Of a stretch of 64,000 nucleotides of DNA, positions 1 to 8,889 are shown in pieces. Each line of letters begins with the position of its first letter. Within the stretch, counting starts at the first letter, position 1. Source of the stretch: Neobacillus niacini (lineage in GTDB: Bacteria; Bacillota; Bacilli; Bacillales; Cytobacillaceae); the NCBI RefSeq assembly GCF_000759675.1, contig NZ_BAWM01000009.1:1-64000 (forward strand). The letters run 5' to 3'. The translations under genes were made by a program, and so were the position numbers. The notes below the pieces were generated by a model. The model searched no databases. It was given only the letters and a program-made list of their open reading frames with translations, and had not been told where the DNA came from.

Positions 1-231
1 ATAATACAATAAGACATATTTTTTTCATAATTCTTACACCCTTTTTTAGGTGTATGATTCCCAATCCCTCTTCAACTATCCTGCCACGTTAGTTTAAGTA
101 CAATCCTTCACAATCTTTTTCTTTCAACCAGTACCTGTAGGATACAACCATTGTGATTAATACAAAAAAAATGGAGACAAATTCAATCATTATGACTGTA
201 ATTCTCTCCATCATTTAAAGCAGTTGATTAA

Positions 232-614
232 TTAAGCATCAGTAACTGTTGGATCAACAAAACCAAAGGTAATCTTATTACTAAATCCACCTTGAAGTTC
301 CTTCTTCTCAACAAAAGCACCGTTCGTTTTAGCAATATATTCCGATGCCTTTAATAGATCCTTAATATCAGCACCGGTATCCCTCATAATTTCTGTCCAA
401 AACCGCTTTGTTTCCGTTATATCCGCAATGAATTCAACATCCAATTTTTCATTCCGCTCCTTAATATACTCCAAAACCTTAGCAGGCGGCTGGCGTTTAC
501 TTCGGCTGCATTCCCTTCGGCTTCGTAACCCGCTCTTAAATAACTCGCAGTGGCGTTGCCAGTCTCGATATAATAATCGGCAAATCTCTTTTGCTTAATA
601 TTTAACTCCCCCAT
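232..614 (-). pseudogene. phage terminase small subunit, frameshifted remnant
   Basis: Two overlapping frames together read as a phage terminase small subunit. The N-terminal frame has the typical KQKRFADYYIETGNATASY motif of the helix-turn-helix that binds phage packaging DNA, followed by residues like NASRLLR. The downstream frame continues with KVLEYIKERNEKL and a region typical of the small-subunit oligomerisation domain. The frames part near 475-485, where a small deletion or frameshift joins 'LLR' directly to 'KVLEYI'. The start is an ATG at 614 after a GGGGGAG-rich stretch. There is no large terminase or other phage gene beside it, so this is an isolated prophage scar. The family is fairly certain; that it is non-functional is inferred from the frame break. 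Confidence 0.75.
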
Positions 615-726
615 TAGTAACACCACCCCAGTCGAATATCCAGAACGTATATTCCTAAAATTTTTATATCACACCATCACATAAAAAAATCTCTCTACAC
701 CGCAGACGTTTAAAGATAAAAAAATA

Positions 727-755
727 AGCCTCCCTAAAATCAGGGAGACTGTTTT
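727..755 (-). terminator. stem-loop terminator-like hairpin
   Basis: GCCTCCCT and AGGGAGAC can pair around a short AAAATC loop, with T/A-rich flanks on both sides. It lies just downstream of the methyltransferase remnant on the minus strand and was probably its terminator. Confidence 0.5.
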
Positions 756-774
756 ACACACGGCCACATTCATT

Positions 775-838
775 TTATTCTTTCAATACTAGTAGTGAAC
801 AGCACTCCACATGTCTGGTCTGCTGAATGTAGAAAACA
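775..838 (-). pseudogene. 3' end remnant of an RNA (uracil-5-)-methyltransferase-like gene
   Basis: On the minus strand this short stretch reads FVFYIQQTRHVECCSLLVLKE and stop (quoted in two parts: FVFYIQQTRHVE, then CCSLLVLKE). The pattern 'TRHVE..SLL' before a stop resembles the extreme C-terminus of RlmCD/RumA-type rRNA uracil-5-methyltransferases (usual form 'HTxHVExVxLL'). Nothing upstream continues the protein, and a hairpin terminator follows it. I read it as the surviving tail of a gene lost by deletion. The call rests on about 20 residues, so it is tentative. Confidence 0.35.
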
Positions 839-942
839 AAATTATTAATAGAAGTAGCTTTGTTCACCTTTAAATTACCAATATTTTGTGCAACTGCATT
901 GCAATCATAACTAGAATCTCATCTTCCATTAATTTATGAATG

Positions 943-1560
943 TTATATCTGCTCCCAAAAGAAAGCCTTTTCCTCATATGAAAGACCTAAATGCTTACCT
1001 TCATTAATGGCAGCCTCTAATTCATCTCTAAATTTAATAAGCTCCTCAATTACCTTATAAACATCTTCATTGTCATTGCGGTTGTTGTATTTTTCATAGA
1101 TTGCTTGGAATCGTTGTGAGAAGCTCTTGCTTATCGTACATATTTGTTTTCTTTATGCCATTTAGCTTTTCCTTCAGGACACGCATTAAAATATTAGTTG
1201 CAATATTTTTTTGAAGAATGGCTCTAAGTTTTCCTATATTCTCCTCATTTAATAGATCAAAGCTTTCAGATGATGTTGTTTCAGTTAGTACCATAACCTC
1301 ATCCCCTAAAATTACATCTTTCAACATTTTGGGGATACGGTCATTAATTTCTTTTAAATCAGGAATACCTAGACGTTCAGATTTCAAAATAAATGAACGT
1401 ACAGCTATAAAGTAAGCAATTTCTTCCTTTTGTCCTTCTGTAAGAAGTCCTGTAGAAATTTTATAAACATCCTTAAGCTTCTTTATCTCCGTCATAAACA
1501 TTGACTTGCGCTTTTCTGTCACTTGAGCAATCTTCGCTCCATCACTTATTCCTACTCGGA
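943..1560 (-). pseudogene. type I restriction endonuclease HsdR, C-terminal remnant with frameshift
   Basis: The first part, starting in the region KIAQVTEKRKSMFMTEIKKL, reads about 150 residues in one frame with LKDVYKISTG, EEIAYFIAVRSFILK and 'DEVMVLTETTSSESFDLL'. A shift near 1105 then moves the reading into KSFSQRFQAIYEKYNNRND, VIEELIKFRDELEAAINEG and LGLSYEEKAFFWEQI before a TAA. These blocks are characteristic of the helical C-terminal domain of HsdR, which binds the HsdM/HsdS part of type I restriction complexes. The ATPase and nuclease domains, and the hsdM and hsdS genes, are absent. It cannot restrict DNA; it is the relic of a lost restriction island. Confidence 0.7.
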
Positions 1561-1579
1561 TGGGAAGTATGCAGGGATA

Positions 1580-1687
1580 ATGGAACTTGGTGTTCCTTGT
1601 GAAGTAAGAAAGAAAGTGTACCAGATACCTAAAAAGGACGAGAATGATAAAAATATGTATTTATTGAACCCATATCGTGTTATGTAA
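1580..1687 (+). other. unidentified short reading frame, possible gene fragment
   Basis: A 35-codon frame begins MELGVPCEVRKKVYQIPKKD and ends NPYRVM and stop. The same frame stays open further upstream (YSYSDGKYAGI), overlapping the opposite-strand HsdR remnant, so it may be the 3' end of a gene truncated by the same rearrangement. I do not recognise the family. There is no clear ribosome site. Confidence 0.2.
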
Positions 1688-1787
1688 AATATAGAAATAT
1701 TACGAAAGCAGGTCTACTCAGACTCCCTACCTTTGTATCAATGAATGCATAATAGCCCTTTATTATTTAAGGGCTATTGGCCCTTTA

Positions 1788-2483
1788 TTAGAGAGGATAG
1801 ATCTCATATCGCATATTTGTCGCAACATTCCCTCTACCACATTCATTATTAATCCAGTACTTAGCTGCATCTGGACCGAGGATCTTCAAATCATAATCGT
1901 TAGGATATAGAACTGTATTGCTCCACCAAACACTTATAACGACCCCAGATTCGTCAATTTGATAGACAGCTTTTCTTAATTTTTTGGAACGTTCCATAAG
2001 GACCTCTTTAGGAGTCATTTGATTATATCGTGCTTTCGTATGGGTGGCATCAGCGATGATGGATTTACTCTTGATGATCTCTTTTTCAATCGCTATCTCT
2101 ACAGTCTTATTGATAAGCATGTCCAGTAGGTTGACATCTTTGAGTCTGAGTTTCCGAAACTTGGTCAGAGTGCTCGGCTCAATCACTTCCTCTTCAGGGG
2201 CCATGTTTAGAAAATACTTGAAGGACATATCGTATTTTGAACGATCAACCACATCAACATCAGATAGGTCATAGATAGTTTTCAACAATAAATATTTGAA
2301 CATACGAATCGGATCGATGGCGTTCCGACCATTATCCAAACAATATTTATCCTTTAGTTCTTCATAGACAAAGGAGAAGTCGACCAGACTATTAATTCTG
2401 CGTAACAGATTATCTTCTGGAACGATTAGATTATAGAGGTCCATATAGGGACTAAAAATCATTGTTTGTTGTTTTTGTATCAC
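1788..2483 (-). pseudogene. IS1182-type transposase, truncated and fused to unrelated sequence
   Basis: The GTG start at 2483 is preceded by a weak AGGTG-containing site. Residues 1 to about 178 match the N-terminal half of IS1182/IS5-like transposases of the DUF772 type: early 'FSPYMDLYNLIVPEDNLLRR', then IDPIRMFKYLLLKTIYDLSD, 'PSTLTKFRKLRL', and the IIADATHTKARYN motif that carries the first catalytic Asp. After 'KAVYQIDE' the protein switches to about 53 residues (from SGVVISVWWSNTVLYP to NMRYEIYPL) that do not resemble a transposase. The full enzyme is about 450 residues, so the DDE core is incomplete. This looks like a deletion that joined the IS to the tail of another, unidentified gene. 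It is inactive. Confidence 0.7.
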
Positions 2484-2519
2484 CTAAACCACCCACTTAA
2501 AATAGATACTTCAATTATA

Positions 2520-2574
2520 AAACAAAAAAGGGTAGAAACCCTCAATAATATGAGAGTTCTACCCTTTTTTGTTT
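2520..2574. repeat. IS-end inverted repeat / hairpin
   Basis: AAACAAAAAAGGGTAGAA and its complement TTCTACCCTTTTTTGTTT flank CTC and GAG arms and a short AT-rich loop, a nearly perfect stem of about 23 bp. It sits just upstream of the IS1182-like start codon and is probably the IS left end. It may also stop transcription entering the element. Confidence 0.55.
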
Positions 2575-2753
2575 TGTGGTACTTTTTCAGTGGCCTCAGT
2601 ATTTCAACGGGCATTTTTTTATCATTACACCTTCATTATTTCCGACGTAAGAGTTCCTCCCTAAATTATTATAATTGAGTAGATTAACCCATAGATTTAA
2701 TGAAATGAATACATTTATTAGGTAGAAGACCGTTTTATATAACGTTTATAAAT

Positions 2754-2796
2754 AAAAAAGTGATCTTATTCTAAAGAATAGAATAAAACCACTTTT
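2754..2796 (-). terminator. terminator of the oxidoreductase/ABC operon
   Basis: AAAAGTG...CTTATTCTA pairs with AATAGAATAA...CACTTTT around AAG. On the minus strand the stem is followed by a run of Ts. It lies 11 bp after the stop of the last oxidoreductase gene. The stretch 2575-2753 between the IS end and this hairpin holds nothing else that I recognise. Confidence 0.65.
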
Positions 2797-2806
2797 CGCT
2801 TTTCCT

Positions 2807-3907
2807 TTATGATAAATTCACACAAAATTCGGGAATGTCGATTTTTACTTCACTGCCCTGCTCTGCTGAACGTAATATCCCATCAATAATCGCTTGATTG
2901 ATCACAATTTGTTCACCAGGAATTGGTGCAGGATTACCATTCTGAATCGCCAATACAAAGTCGCGCACCTTTTCATAAAAAATATTTAACTGATTATTTT
3001 GAACAGGAATGGCTGATTCTACATGGTGCCCTTTTATATCATGGAATAAGCTGATCGAGCCGATTCCCCCGTCCCACACACCACTCCATGGTCCGCTGCC
3101 CGCTGGCGTTAATTTCAAACCGGCATCCTTTCCAAGGAAGAGAGTTGGACCCAGAGAGTCCATATGCATCGCCCATGATATTTTAAAGTTTAATACAATA
3201 CCGCCTTCTAAACGGATCATCGCCACACCAAAATCCTCGACTTCAAACTTATCCGCTTCCTTGTGGTATAGCGGATTTGTACCGAAATGATTAGACGTAT
3301 AGGCGGATACGGTTAAGGGCTTAGGATAGCCCAGTGTATTTAAAGCTAGGTCTAATGAATAACAACCGATATCCGCCATCGCACCCGCACCTGCTAATTC
3401 TTTATTGATAAAGGTTCCTCCAGGCATTCCCCGCCGGCGTCCGCCACCTGTTTGAACATAATAGACATTCCCTAATTGACCCGATTGAACGATTTCTTTT
3501 ACCGCTTTCATATTAGGATCATATCTTGGTTGAAATCCGACTGTCAGGATTTTATCTGCCTTTTTGGATGCTTCCACCATTTCAATCGCCTGTCCTAAGG
3601 TAACGGCCATCGGCTTTTCCACTAACACATGTTTGCCCTCTTTAAGGGAATCAATGCTTGTGTTATGATGGGCTACATTTGGCGTACAAATACTGACTCC
3701 ATCGAGATCCATATGTAAAAGCTCGAGATGGTCATCAAAGGCTTTTGCCTCTTTTAATTCTAGCTGTTCAATAAATTGCTTAGCCCTACCTGGAATCACA
3801 TCGGCAACAGCCACAATCCTTACATCTGGCATTTGCTTATAGGCTCTTGCATGGGCAGCTGCAATTCCGCCGCTGCCGATAATTCCGATATTGAGCGTAT
3901 TTGCCAT
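2807..3907 (-). CDS. Gfo/Idh/MocA family oxidoreductase (GFOR-like subgroup)
   Basis: This is a 366-residue cytoplasmic NAD(P)-dependent sugar or cyclitol dehydrogenase. The N-terminal Rossmann fold starts NIGIIGSGGIAAAHARAY, and the catalytic lysine motif is LVEKPMAVTL near residue 97. The usual DxGxHxxD catalytic segment reads ADIGCYSLD, so the common His is replaced by Tyr. That is the pattern of glucose-fructose-oxidoreductase-like members rather than of inositol dehydrogenases. The start ATG follows GGTGGAGGG at good distance. It is the last gene of the operon, 18 bp after the second oxidoreductase. Family certain; substrate unknown. Confidence 0.9.
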   Translation of the reverse strand: MANTLNIGIIGSGGIAAAHARAYKQMPDVRIVAVADVIPGRAKQFIEQLELKEAKAFDDHLELLHMDLDGVSICTPNVAHHNTSIDSLKEGKHVLVEKPMAVTLGQAIEMVEASKKADKILTVGFQPRYDPNMKAVKEIVQSGQLGNVYYVQTGGGRRRGMPGGTFINKELAGAGAMADIGCYSLDLALNTLGYPKPLTVSAYTSNHFGTNPLYHKEADKFEVEDFGVAMIRLEGGIVLNFKISWAMHMDSLGPTLFLGKDAGLKLTPAGSGPWSGVWDGGIGSISLFHDIKGHHVESAIPVQNNQLNIFYEKVRDFVLAIQNGNPAPIPGEQIVINQAIIDGILRSAEQGSEVKIDIPEFCVNLS

Positions 3908-3925
3908 CTTTTTCCCTCCACCTTT

Positions 3926-4933
3926 TTATTTTCCGTTATTTACTGGAGTAATAGCTTGATAACCTGCCGCTTTATATATTCTTTCCGTAAGTGCGACGAC
4001 TTCTTTAGCGAATTCGCCTCTCACCTTGACTTCGTGAACGCCTAAGATCGCATCGATAAAGCTTTTGTCCGAATTTGTTGTTTGCGAAGGAAGCTCAGGG
4101 ACAATCGCTTCTTTTCCTAATAGGCGAAGAACAATCTTGCCATTGTCATAAAAAATCGCTCCATTTTCTCCGCAGAAAACGTAAGTTTCATGCCAGCATG
4201 GGGCATTCCCGACAATATTTAGACCTGCCACCACATTGTTTTCAAAGCGGATCGTTGTAAAGGAATCCTGCTCCACAGCCGTTTCATGCTGTTCTATTTT
4301 GGATTCCACTTCAAGCGGCTTTAATCCTGTCGTCCACAAAAGCACGTCGACAATGTGACTTCCAGAATCCATCAGCATTCCTCCGCCGGATAACGAAGGA
4401 TTTTGCCGCCAGGTACCTGTGGTCAAGTGTTTCCAATCCTGGTATAAAGAAGCGGTGATCGATGTAAGCTTTCCAATTTTGCCGCTTGAAATCGCTTCCC
4501 GAATATAAAGAAAAGCCGGTTCAAAATGCCTTTGATAGGATACTTGAAGAACCTTATTTTCCTTTTTCGCCAAATCAATGAGCTGCTCTGCTTCTTCTAA
4601 TGAACAAGCCATCGGTTTTTCGAGTAACACATGGCAATCATGATGAATGGAATCCACCACCTGTTGATAATGCAGGGTATGCGGCGAACAAATAAGCACC
4701 GCATCCATCGGGATCGTTTCCAGCATGTCTTGATGACGGTTAAATTCAACAATCTGCTCAAGGTTGAATTTTTCAATCAATTGTCTGCGATTTTCCTGAC
4801 TTGGGTCAGCCACCGCAACAATCTGAGCATTCTTTATTTCCCTCAATTGTTGGACATGCAAATGAGAAATTCCGCCCGTTCCAATTATGCCCACTCTAAC
4901 ACTTTCCACTTCTTTCACCCCGCTTAACATCAT
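3926..4933 (-). CDS. Gfo/Idh/MocA family oxidoreductase
   Basis: This 335-residue Rossmann-fold dehydrogenase has the nucleotide motif GIIGTGGISHLHV, the catalytic EKP lysine in LLEKPMACSLEE, and a canonical DSGSHIVD segment with the catalytic Asp and His. Proteins of this family oxidise ring hydroxyls of sugars, cyclitols and glycosides or reduce keto-sugars. The annotated ATG has no obvious ribosome site. The GTG at 4909, preceded by GGGGTGA, is a plausible true start and would remove eight residues. It is sandwiched between two paralogues in the same operon, which suggests sequential redox steps on one substrate. Confidence 0.9.
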   Translation of the reverse strand: MMLSGVKEVESVRVGIIGTGGISHLHVQQLREIKNAQIVAVADPSQENRRQLIEKFNLEQIVEFNRHQDMLETIPMDAVLICSPHTLHYQQVVDSIHHDCHVLLEKPMACSLEEAEQLIDLAKKENKVLQVSYQRHFEPAFLYIREAISSGKIGKLTSITASLYQDWKHLTTGTWRQNPSLSGGGMLMDSGSHIVDVLLWTTGLKPLEVESKIEQHETAVEQDSFTTIRFENNVVAGLNIVGNAPCWHETYVFCGENGAIFYDNGKIVLRLLGKEAIVPELPSQTTNSDKSFIDAILGVHEVKVRGEFAKEVVALTERIYKAAGYQAITPVNNGK

Positions 4934-4951
4934 TTACTATCTAAGCACACA

Positions 4952-6058
4952 TTAATTCGTAACAAAGGAAGATTTCTCTTGAAAATAAACAGCTTTTCCT
5001 GTTTTAGCCGATTCATAGATTGCCTCTAAGATTTGCGTCACCACAAATGCTTGTTCCGGCTTTACCACAGGCCCTGTGTCATTGAGGATCGTATCAATCC
5101 AAAGCCTTGCTTCTAGATCGGCATCAGATTCTGAGTTTCCATCATAAAAGGCCACTCCCCCGGCACCAAGCTCAATATTGGTTGTATAAAGCTTTCCGAA
5201 ATTTTCGCCGTTAATTCTAAGTCCATCCTTCATATCGGCTCCACCCTCAGTCCCGCTAAGTGAGCATTTTGCCTCGTCCTCATCGAGGGAGTTTAACGCC
5301 CAGCTTGTTTCGAGTACAATGGTAGCGCCATTTTCCATCGTAATAAAGCCAAAGGCAGAATCCTCAACGGTAAATTTTTCAGGGTCCCATGGTCCCCATG
5401 CATTGGCAGCATTTTTCTTTTGGCTTAATTTATGATACGTGTTACCCATAACGGATTTAGGTGTATAGTTATTCATCATCCATAACGTTAAATCAAGGGC
5501 ATGGGTGCCGATATCAATTAGCGGGCCTCCGCCTTGCTTTTCTTCATCCAAAAACACACCCCATGTTGGAACGGCACGACGGCGAATGGCATGCGCCTTC
5601 GCAAAATAAACTTCCCCTAAATCCCCGCGTTCACATACTTGATGTAAATGCTGGCTATCTGGTCGGAAACGATTGTTATACCCGATTGTTAGTTTCTTAC
5701 CAGAGCGTTTTGCCGCCTCAACCATGGTTCGTGCTTCAGCAGAAGTCTTCGCCATCGGTTTTTCACACATAACATGCTTTCCTGAATCCAGTGCAGCCAC
5801 TGTTATTTCCGCATGGGAATCATTTGGAGTAAGGACATGGACCACCTCAATCGCTTCGTCCTGGATAAGCTCACGATAATCCTCATACACCTTTGCACCA
5901 GGAATTCCGTATTCCTCCGCCGCTTTTTCAGCTCTTTCAATCAGTACGTCACAAAAGGCCACTAATTCAACATGCTTCAGCTTAGATAAGCTTGGCATAT
6001 GTTTTCCATTTGCGATTCCGCCACAACCAACAATCGCTACTTTCACAGTTCTTGTCAT
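4952..6058 (-). CDS. Gfo/Idh/MocA family oxidoreductase
   Basis: A paralogue of about 368 residues with VAIVGCGGIANGKHMPSL at the N-terminus, the catalytic MCEKPMAKTS lysine motif, and a canonical IDIGTHALDLTLW catalytic segment. The internal EEKQGGGPLIDIG run is typical of the family. I prefer the ATG at 6058, which lies 8 nt after AGAGGAGG, over the ATG at 6064, only 2 nt from it. It follows the isomerase gene by about 20 bp, so it is co-transcribed. Family certain; substrate not deducible. The presence of His here and Tyr in the third paralogue suggests the copies are not redundant. Confidence 0.9.
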   Translation of the reverse strand: MTRTVKVAIVGCGGIANGKHMPSLSKLKHVELVAFCDVLIERAEKAAEEYGIPGAKVYEDYRELIQDEAIEVVHVLTPNDSHAEITVAALDSGKHVMCEKPMAKTSAEARTMVEAAKRSGKKLTIGYNNRFRPDSQHLHQVCERGDLGEVYFAKAHAIRRRAVPTWGVFLDEEKQGGGPLIDIGTHALDLTLWMMNNYTPKSVMGNTYHKLSQKKNAANAWGPWDPEKFTVEDSAFGFITMENGATIVLETSWALNSLDEDEAKCSLSGTEGGADMKDGLRINGENFGKLYTTNIELGAGGVAFYDGNSESDADLEARLWIDTILNDTGPVVKPEQAFVVTQILEAIYESAKTGKAVYFQEKSSFVTN

Positions 6059-6078
6059 CTTCATTTCCTCCTCTGAAT

Positions 6079-6957
6079 TTATTTAAAATATATAGCCAGA
6101 TGTTCTTTAGCTTTGATAATTCCTTGCTGCTCCTTCTCTAAGGACCCCCAATAGCGATGATCTTCTAGTTCTATGCTGATTGGACCCTGATAACCGATCT
6201 TTTCTAAACGCACCGCTACCTTTGCCCAATCCACATCACCTTGTCCAGGGATGGTGTATCTCCATGGCCCTTCTGAAAAATCATAGTTTGCTCCAAAGGT
6301 AGCAGCAAGGTTACCGCATTCATATTGTTCATCATGTAAAATTTCTGTGTCTTTACCATGACAGTAATTAATTCTGTCACCAAATTCACTCAATACTCTT
6401 AAATGGTCAATCCCTAACCTTACTAAGTGGGAAGGATCATAATTGATCCCGAAATGTTTAGAAGGTACAACGTTGAACATCGCTTTTAGCATTTCAGGTG
6501 TGCATCCTAACGTTGGATAATAGGGAGCAGGCCCCGGCCACCCTTCTAAGGCAATATAAATGTTTTCTTGTTCAGCGTGCTTCACGATAGCAGGAAAGGT
6601 TTCTTTCCAGATTTCAAACGCCTTCTTTCTCGGCAAGGTTATATCATCCGGAACCAGACACATAAACATGACTTTCCCGCCAAGCTGAGAAATTTCTGTC
6701 ATTTGCGTTTTTAGAGCAGTTACTGCTTCTTCACGACTTTTCTCATTTTCACTTAAGAGCTTTGTACTGCCAACGGCACCTACACCATCAATGGATCCGA
6801 CTTCCAGCCCAGCATTTTCTAAAACGGCTTTCACCTCTTGGTTATAAACGGGAACATCGATGACATCCAAGCCAATACTAGCCGCGAATCTTGCCACAGA
6901 CTCCATTCCCTCTGCACCGATTTTTGGTGATATTCTCATTCCTATTTTTTTATTCAT
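6079..6957 (-). CDS. sugar phosphate isomerase/epimerase family (AP endonuclease-2 TIM barrel)
   Basis: This 292-residue protein of the xylose-isomerase-like TIM-barrel superfamily belongs to the group that includes inosose dehydratase, hydroxypyruvate isomerase and the 3-keto-glycoside eliminases. Metal-binding motifs visible in order are IYIALEGWPGPAPYY (Glu), FGINYDPSHLVRLGID (Asp/His), RINYCHGKD (His) and a C-terminal ISIELEDHRYW (Glu). The start ATG is 7 nt after AGGAGG. It lies between the permease and dehydrogenase genes. With dehydrogenases as neighbours, a role on a keto-sugar intermediate (isomerisation or beta-elimination) is a reasonable inference. Confidence 0.88.
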   Translation of the reverse strand: MNKKIGMRISPKIGAEGMESVARFAASIGLDVIDVPVYNQEVKAVLENAGLEVGSIDGVGAVGSTKLLSENEKSREEAVTALKTQMTEISQLGGKVMFMCLVPDDITLPRKKAFEIWKETFPAIVKHAEQENIYIALEGWPGPAPYYPTLGCTPEMLKAMFNVVPSKHFGINYDPSHLVRLGIDHLRVLSEFGDRINYCHGKDTEILHDEQYECGNLAATFGANYDFSEGPWRYTIPGQGDVDWAKVAVRLEKIGYQGPISIELEDHRYWGSLEKEQQGIIKAKEHLAIYFK

Positions 6958-6999
6958 ATGAACAACCTCCTACTAGTTATAATTGATATTAATAGATTC

Positions 7000-7833
7000 C
7001 TATTTAATTCCACTGAAAGTGATTCCTTTAATAAATGTTTTTTGCAAAAAGAAGAATAGGATAACAACAGGAATCGTCATCATGGTCGATACAGCCATCA
7101 TGAGTCCCCACTCAGAACCCTTCTGACTTTGGAATTGCTGCAAACCTAGAGATAAAGTGTATTGAACGGAATCCGTTAAATAGAGTAATGGTCCGATAAA
7201 GTCTGTCCAACTCGCCATAAATTGAAATAGTCCTACGGCCAATACCGCTGGTTTCGCTAGCGGAAGCATGATTTGCCAATAGATTCTGAATTCGCTGGCA
7301 CCATCTATTTTCGCAGCCTCTCTTAAACTATCAGGTAAGCCCATAAAAAATTGCCTTAACAGGAAGATGTAAAAAGGGATTCCGAAAAATGCCGGGAGAA
7401 TTAATGGATAGGGCGTACCTACCATCCCTAATTTTTCAAACAATAAAAATAATGGAATCATGGTCACTTGCCCTGGGATCATCATAACCCCAATGGTAAT
7501 GATAAAAAGGATATTCCTCCCAGGCCACGTCAGTTTCGCGAAGCTATAAGCAACAATTGGACACGATAAAACAGCCCCAACGGTACTTAACACAGTAATA
7601 ATGATGGTGTTTTTTAAATAAGTGAAAAACGGGATATAATTCATGGCATCAATATAATTGCTCCACTTGACTGGCTTTGGAATCCATTCAGGCGGAAACG
7701 TAAATACTTGTGTCAATGGTTTTAATGATGTTGATACCATCCAGATAAATGGAATCATAAAGAAAAATGATGCGATTATTAGGACAATATGTGCTGAAAA
7801 ACGCGATACTTTCTTCTTCCTTGTTGCATCCAT
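7000..7833 (-). CDS. carbohydrate ABC transporter permease, MalG/CUT1 type
   Basis: This 277-residue inner-membrane permease has six predicted transmembrane segments and starts with the typical HIVLIIASFFFMIPFIWMVS helix and 'STSLKPLTQVFTFPPEWIPKP'. The EAA loop that docks the ATPase reads EAAKIDGASEFRIYWQIMLP. The C-terminus KTFIKGITFSGIK is typical of MalG-like subunits. It starts 13 bp after its MalF-like partner, with GGGAGGAG as ribosome site. No ATPase gene is present in the cluster, so a shared MsmX-type multitask ATPase elsewhere probably energises it, as is known in Bacillus for CUT1 importers. Confidence 0.93.
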   Translation of the reverse strand: MDATRKKKVSRFSAHIVLIIASFFFMIPFIWMVSTSLKPLTQVFTFPPEWIPKPVKWSNYIDAMNYIPFFTYLKNTIIITVLSTVGAVLSCPIVAYSFAKLTWPGRNILFIITIGVMMIPGQVTMIPLFLLFEKLGMVGTPYPLILPAFFGIPFYIFLLRQFFMGLPDSLREAAKIDGASEFRIYWQIMLPLAKPAVLAVGLFQFMASWTDFIGPLLYLTDSVQYTLSLGLQQFQSQKGSEWGLMMAVSTMMTIPVVILFFFLQKTFIKGITFSGIK

Positions 7834-7846
7834 TTTTTCTCCTCCC

Positions 7847-8824
7847 TTATTTGCCCTGGTAGTGAACCCAGCGCTTGGATGTTATAAATACAAAGGCCGT
7901 TAAAGCCATAACAATCAAAAATAAAACCCATGCCATGGCAGAGGCATAGCCCATTTTAAAGAATTTGAAGCCGTTATCATATAAATACATCACATAAAAT
8001 GTTAATGAATTGGCTGGTGTCCCTTTCCCTTGTGTCAATGTGTAAGGTAATGTGAATTGCTGGAAGGCCCCAATAATTCCCATGACCAAATTAAAAAAGA
8101 TAACGGGTGTTAATAGAGGCAGGGTAATATGAAAGGTTTTTTGGAACCAGTTCGCTCCGTCTACATTTGCTGCATCATAATAATCTTCTGGAATATCTCC
8201 CAGCCCCGCTAAATAGATGACCACTGCCTGTCCTATTCCCCACAATGACATCAGGATTAATGAAGGCTTAGACCATGTCTCACTTCCAAGCCATGATGGC
8301 CCTTCAATACCGATCGTGCTTAAAATTCCGTTTACTAGCCCAAACCCTGGATTTAACAGCCACATCCATAAAACCGCTAGCGCTACATGCGGGACAAGAG
8401 TTGGCAGGAAGAAAATCGTTCGGTATACGGCCATCCCTTTTACCTTCATGTTCAGCATCATGGCCAGCGCCACACCAAAGATGATTCCTAATGGAACATA
8501 AAACACCGCAAAGTAAACGGTATTATAAACGGATTTCCAAAATAATTCATCATTCATTAATTCTTTATAATTCTGCAAACCTATGAATTCACCTGGCTGA
8601 AGAATGCTGTATGTAGTAAAGCTAAAATAAATGGATGAAACCAAGGGAATCGCATAAAAAACAAGTAAACCTATAATCCAAGGTGATGCAAATAAAAATC
8701 CGGTTTTGTATTTCCCCCAATTAGCCAGCCTTTTCTTAGCAGTGATGTTTATTTGATTGTTAGGCTCTGTTTTAGGAGAGTTCATATTTTCAGCCAATGG
8801 CATGTTACCTTTCACTTTAATCAC
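7847..8824 (-). CDS. carbohydrate ABC transporter permease, MalF/CUT1 type
   Basis: This permease of about 325 residues has a soluble N-terminus followed by GFLFASPWIIGLLVFYAIP as the first transmembrane helix. Features typical of MalF/UgpA-like subunits follow: 'FTTYSILQPGEFIGLQNYKELM', an EAA loop reading YDAANVDGANWFQKTFHITLP, and 'GAFQQFTLPYTLTQG'. I chose the GTG at 8824, which follows GGGAGGAG closely; a longer frame to 8860 would start without a ribosome site. Its ribosome site can pair with an upstream CTCCTCCC (see the regulatory entry). It forms the membrane channel together with the MalG-like protein. Confidence 0.9.
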   Translation of the reverse strand: MIKVKGNMPLAENMNSPKTEPNNQINITAKKRLANWGKYKTGFLFASPWIIGLLVFYAIPLVSSIYFSFTTYSILQPGEFIGLQNYKELMNDELFWKSVYNTVYFAVFYVPLGIIFGVALAMMLNMKVKGMAVYRTIFFLPTLVPHVALAVLWMWLLNPGFGLVNGILSTIGIEGPSWLGSETWSKPSLILMSLWGIGQAVVIYLAGLGDIPEDYYDAANVDGANWFQKTFHITLPLLTPVIFFNLVMGIIGAFQQFTLPYTLTQGKGTPANSLTFYVMYLYDNGFKFFKMGYASAMAWVLFLIVMALTAFVFITSKRWVHYQGK

Positions 8825-8826
8825 CG

Positions 8827-8870
8827 CTCCTCCCGAACTTTGATTTTCCGGGAGGAGCAAAACTCCTCCC
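8827..8870 (-). promoter_or_regulatory. two GGGAGGAG copies competing for one CTCCTCCC ahead of the permease gene
   Basis: In the mRNA, GGGAGGAG (8870-8863), CTCCTCCC (8857-8850) and GGGAGGAG (8834-8827, the permease ribosome site) follow one another. The middle strand can pair with either copy, giving an 8-bp stem with a 5-nt loop or one that hides the ribosome site. The local 5' hairpin is probably favoured and may protect the receptor mRNA 3' end, as in malE-malF type operons. A translational switch is only a possibility. Confidence 0.45.
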
Positions 8871-8889
8871 TTTCTTATCCAGTATGTTC

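Noticed and set aside
2807..6957. Identification of the oxidoreductase cluster as an inositol (iol) operon
   Set aside because: No IolB, IolC, IolD or IolJ genes are present; three Gfo/Idh/MocA genes plus one TIM barrel are not specific for inositol.
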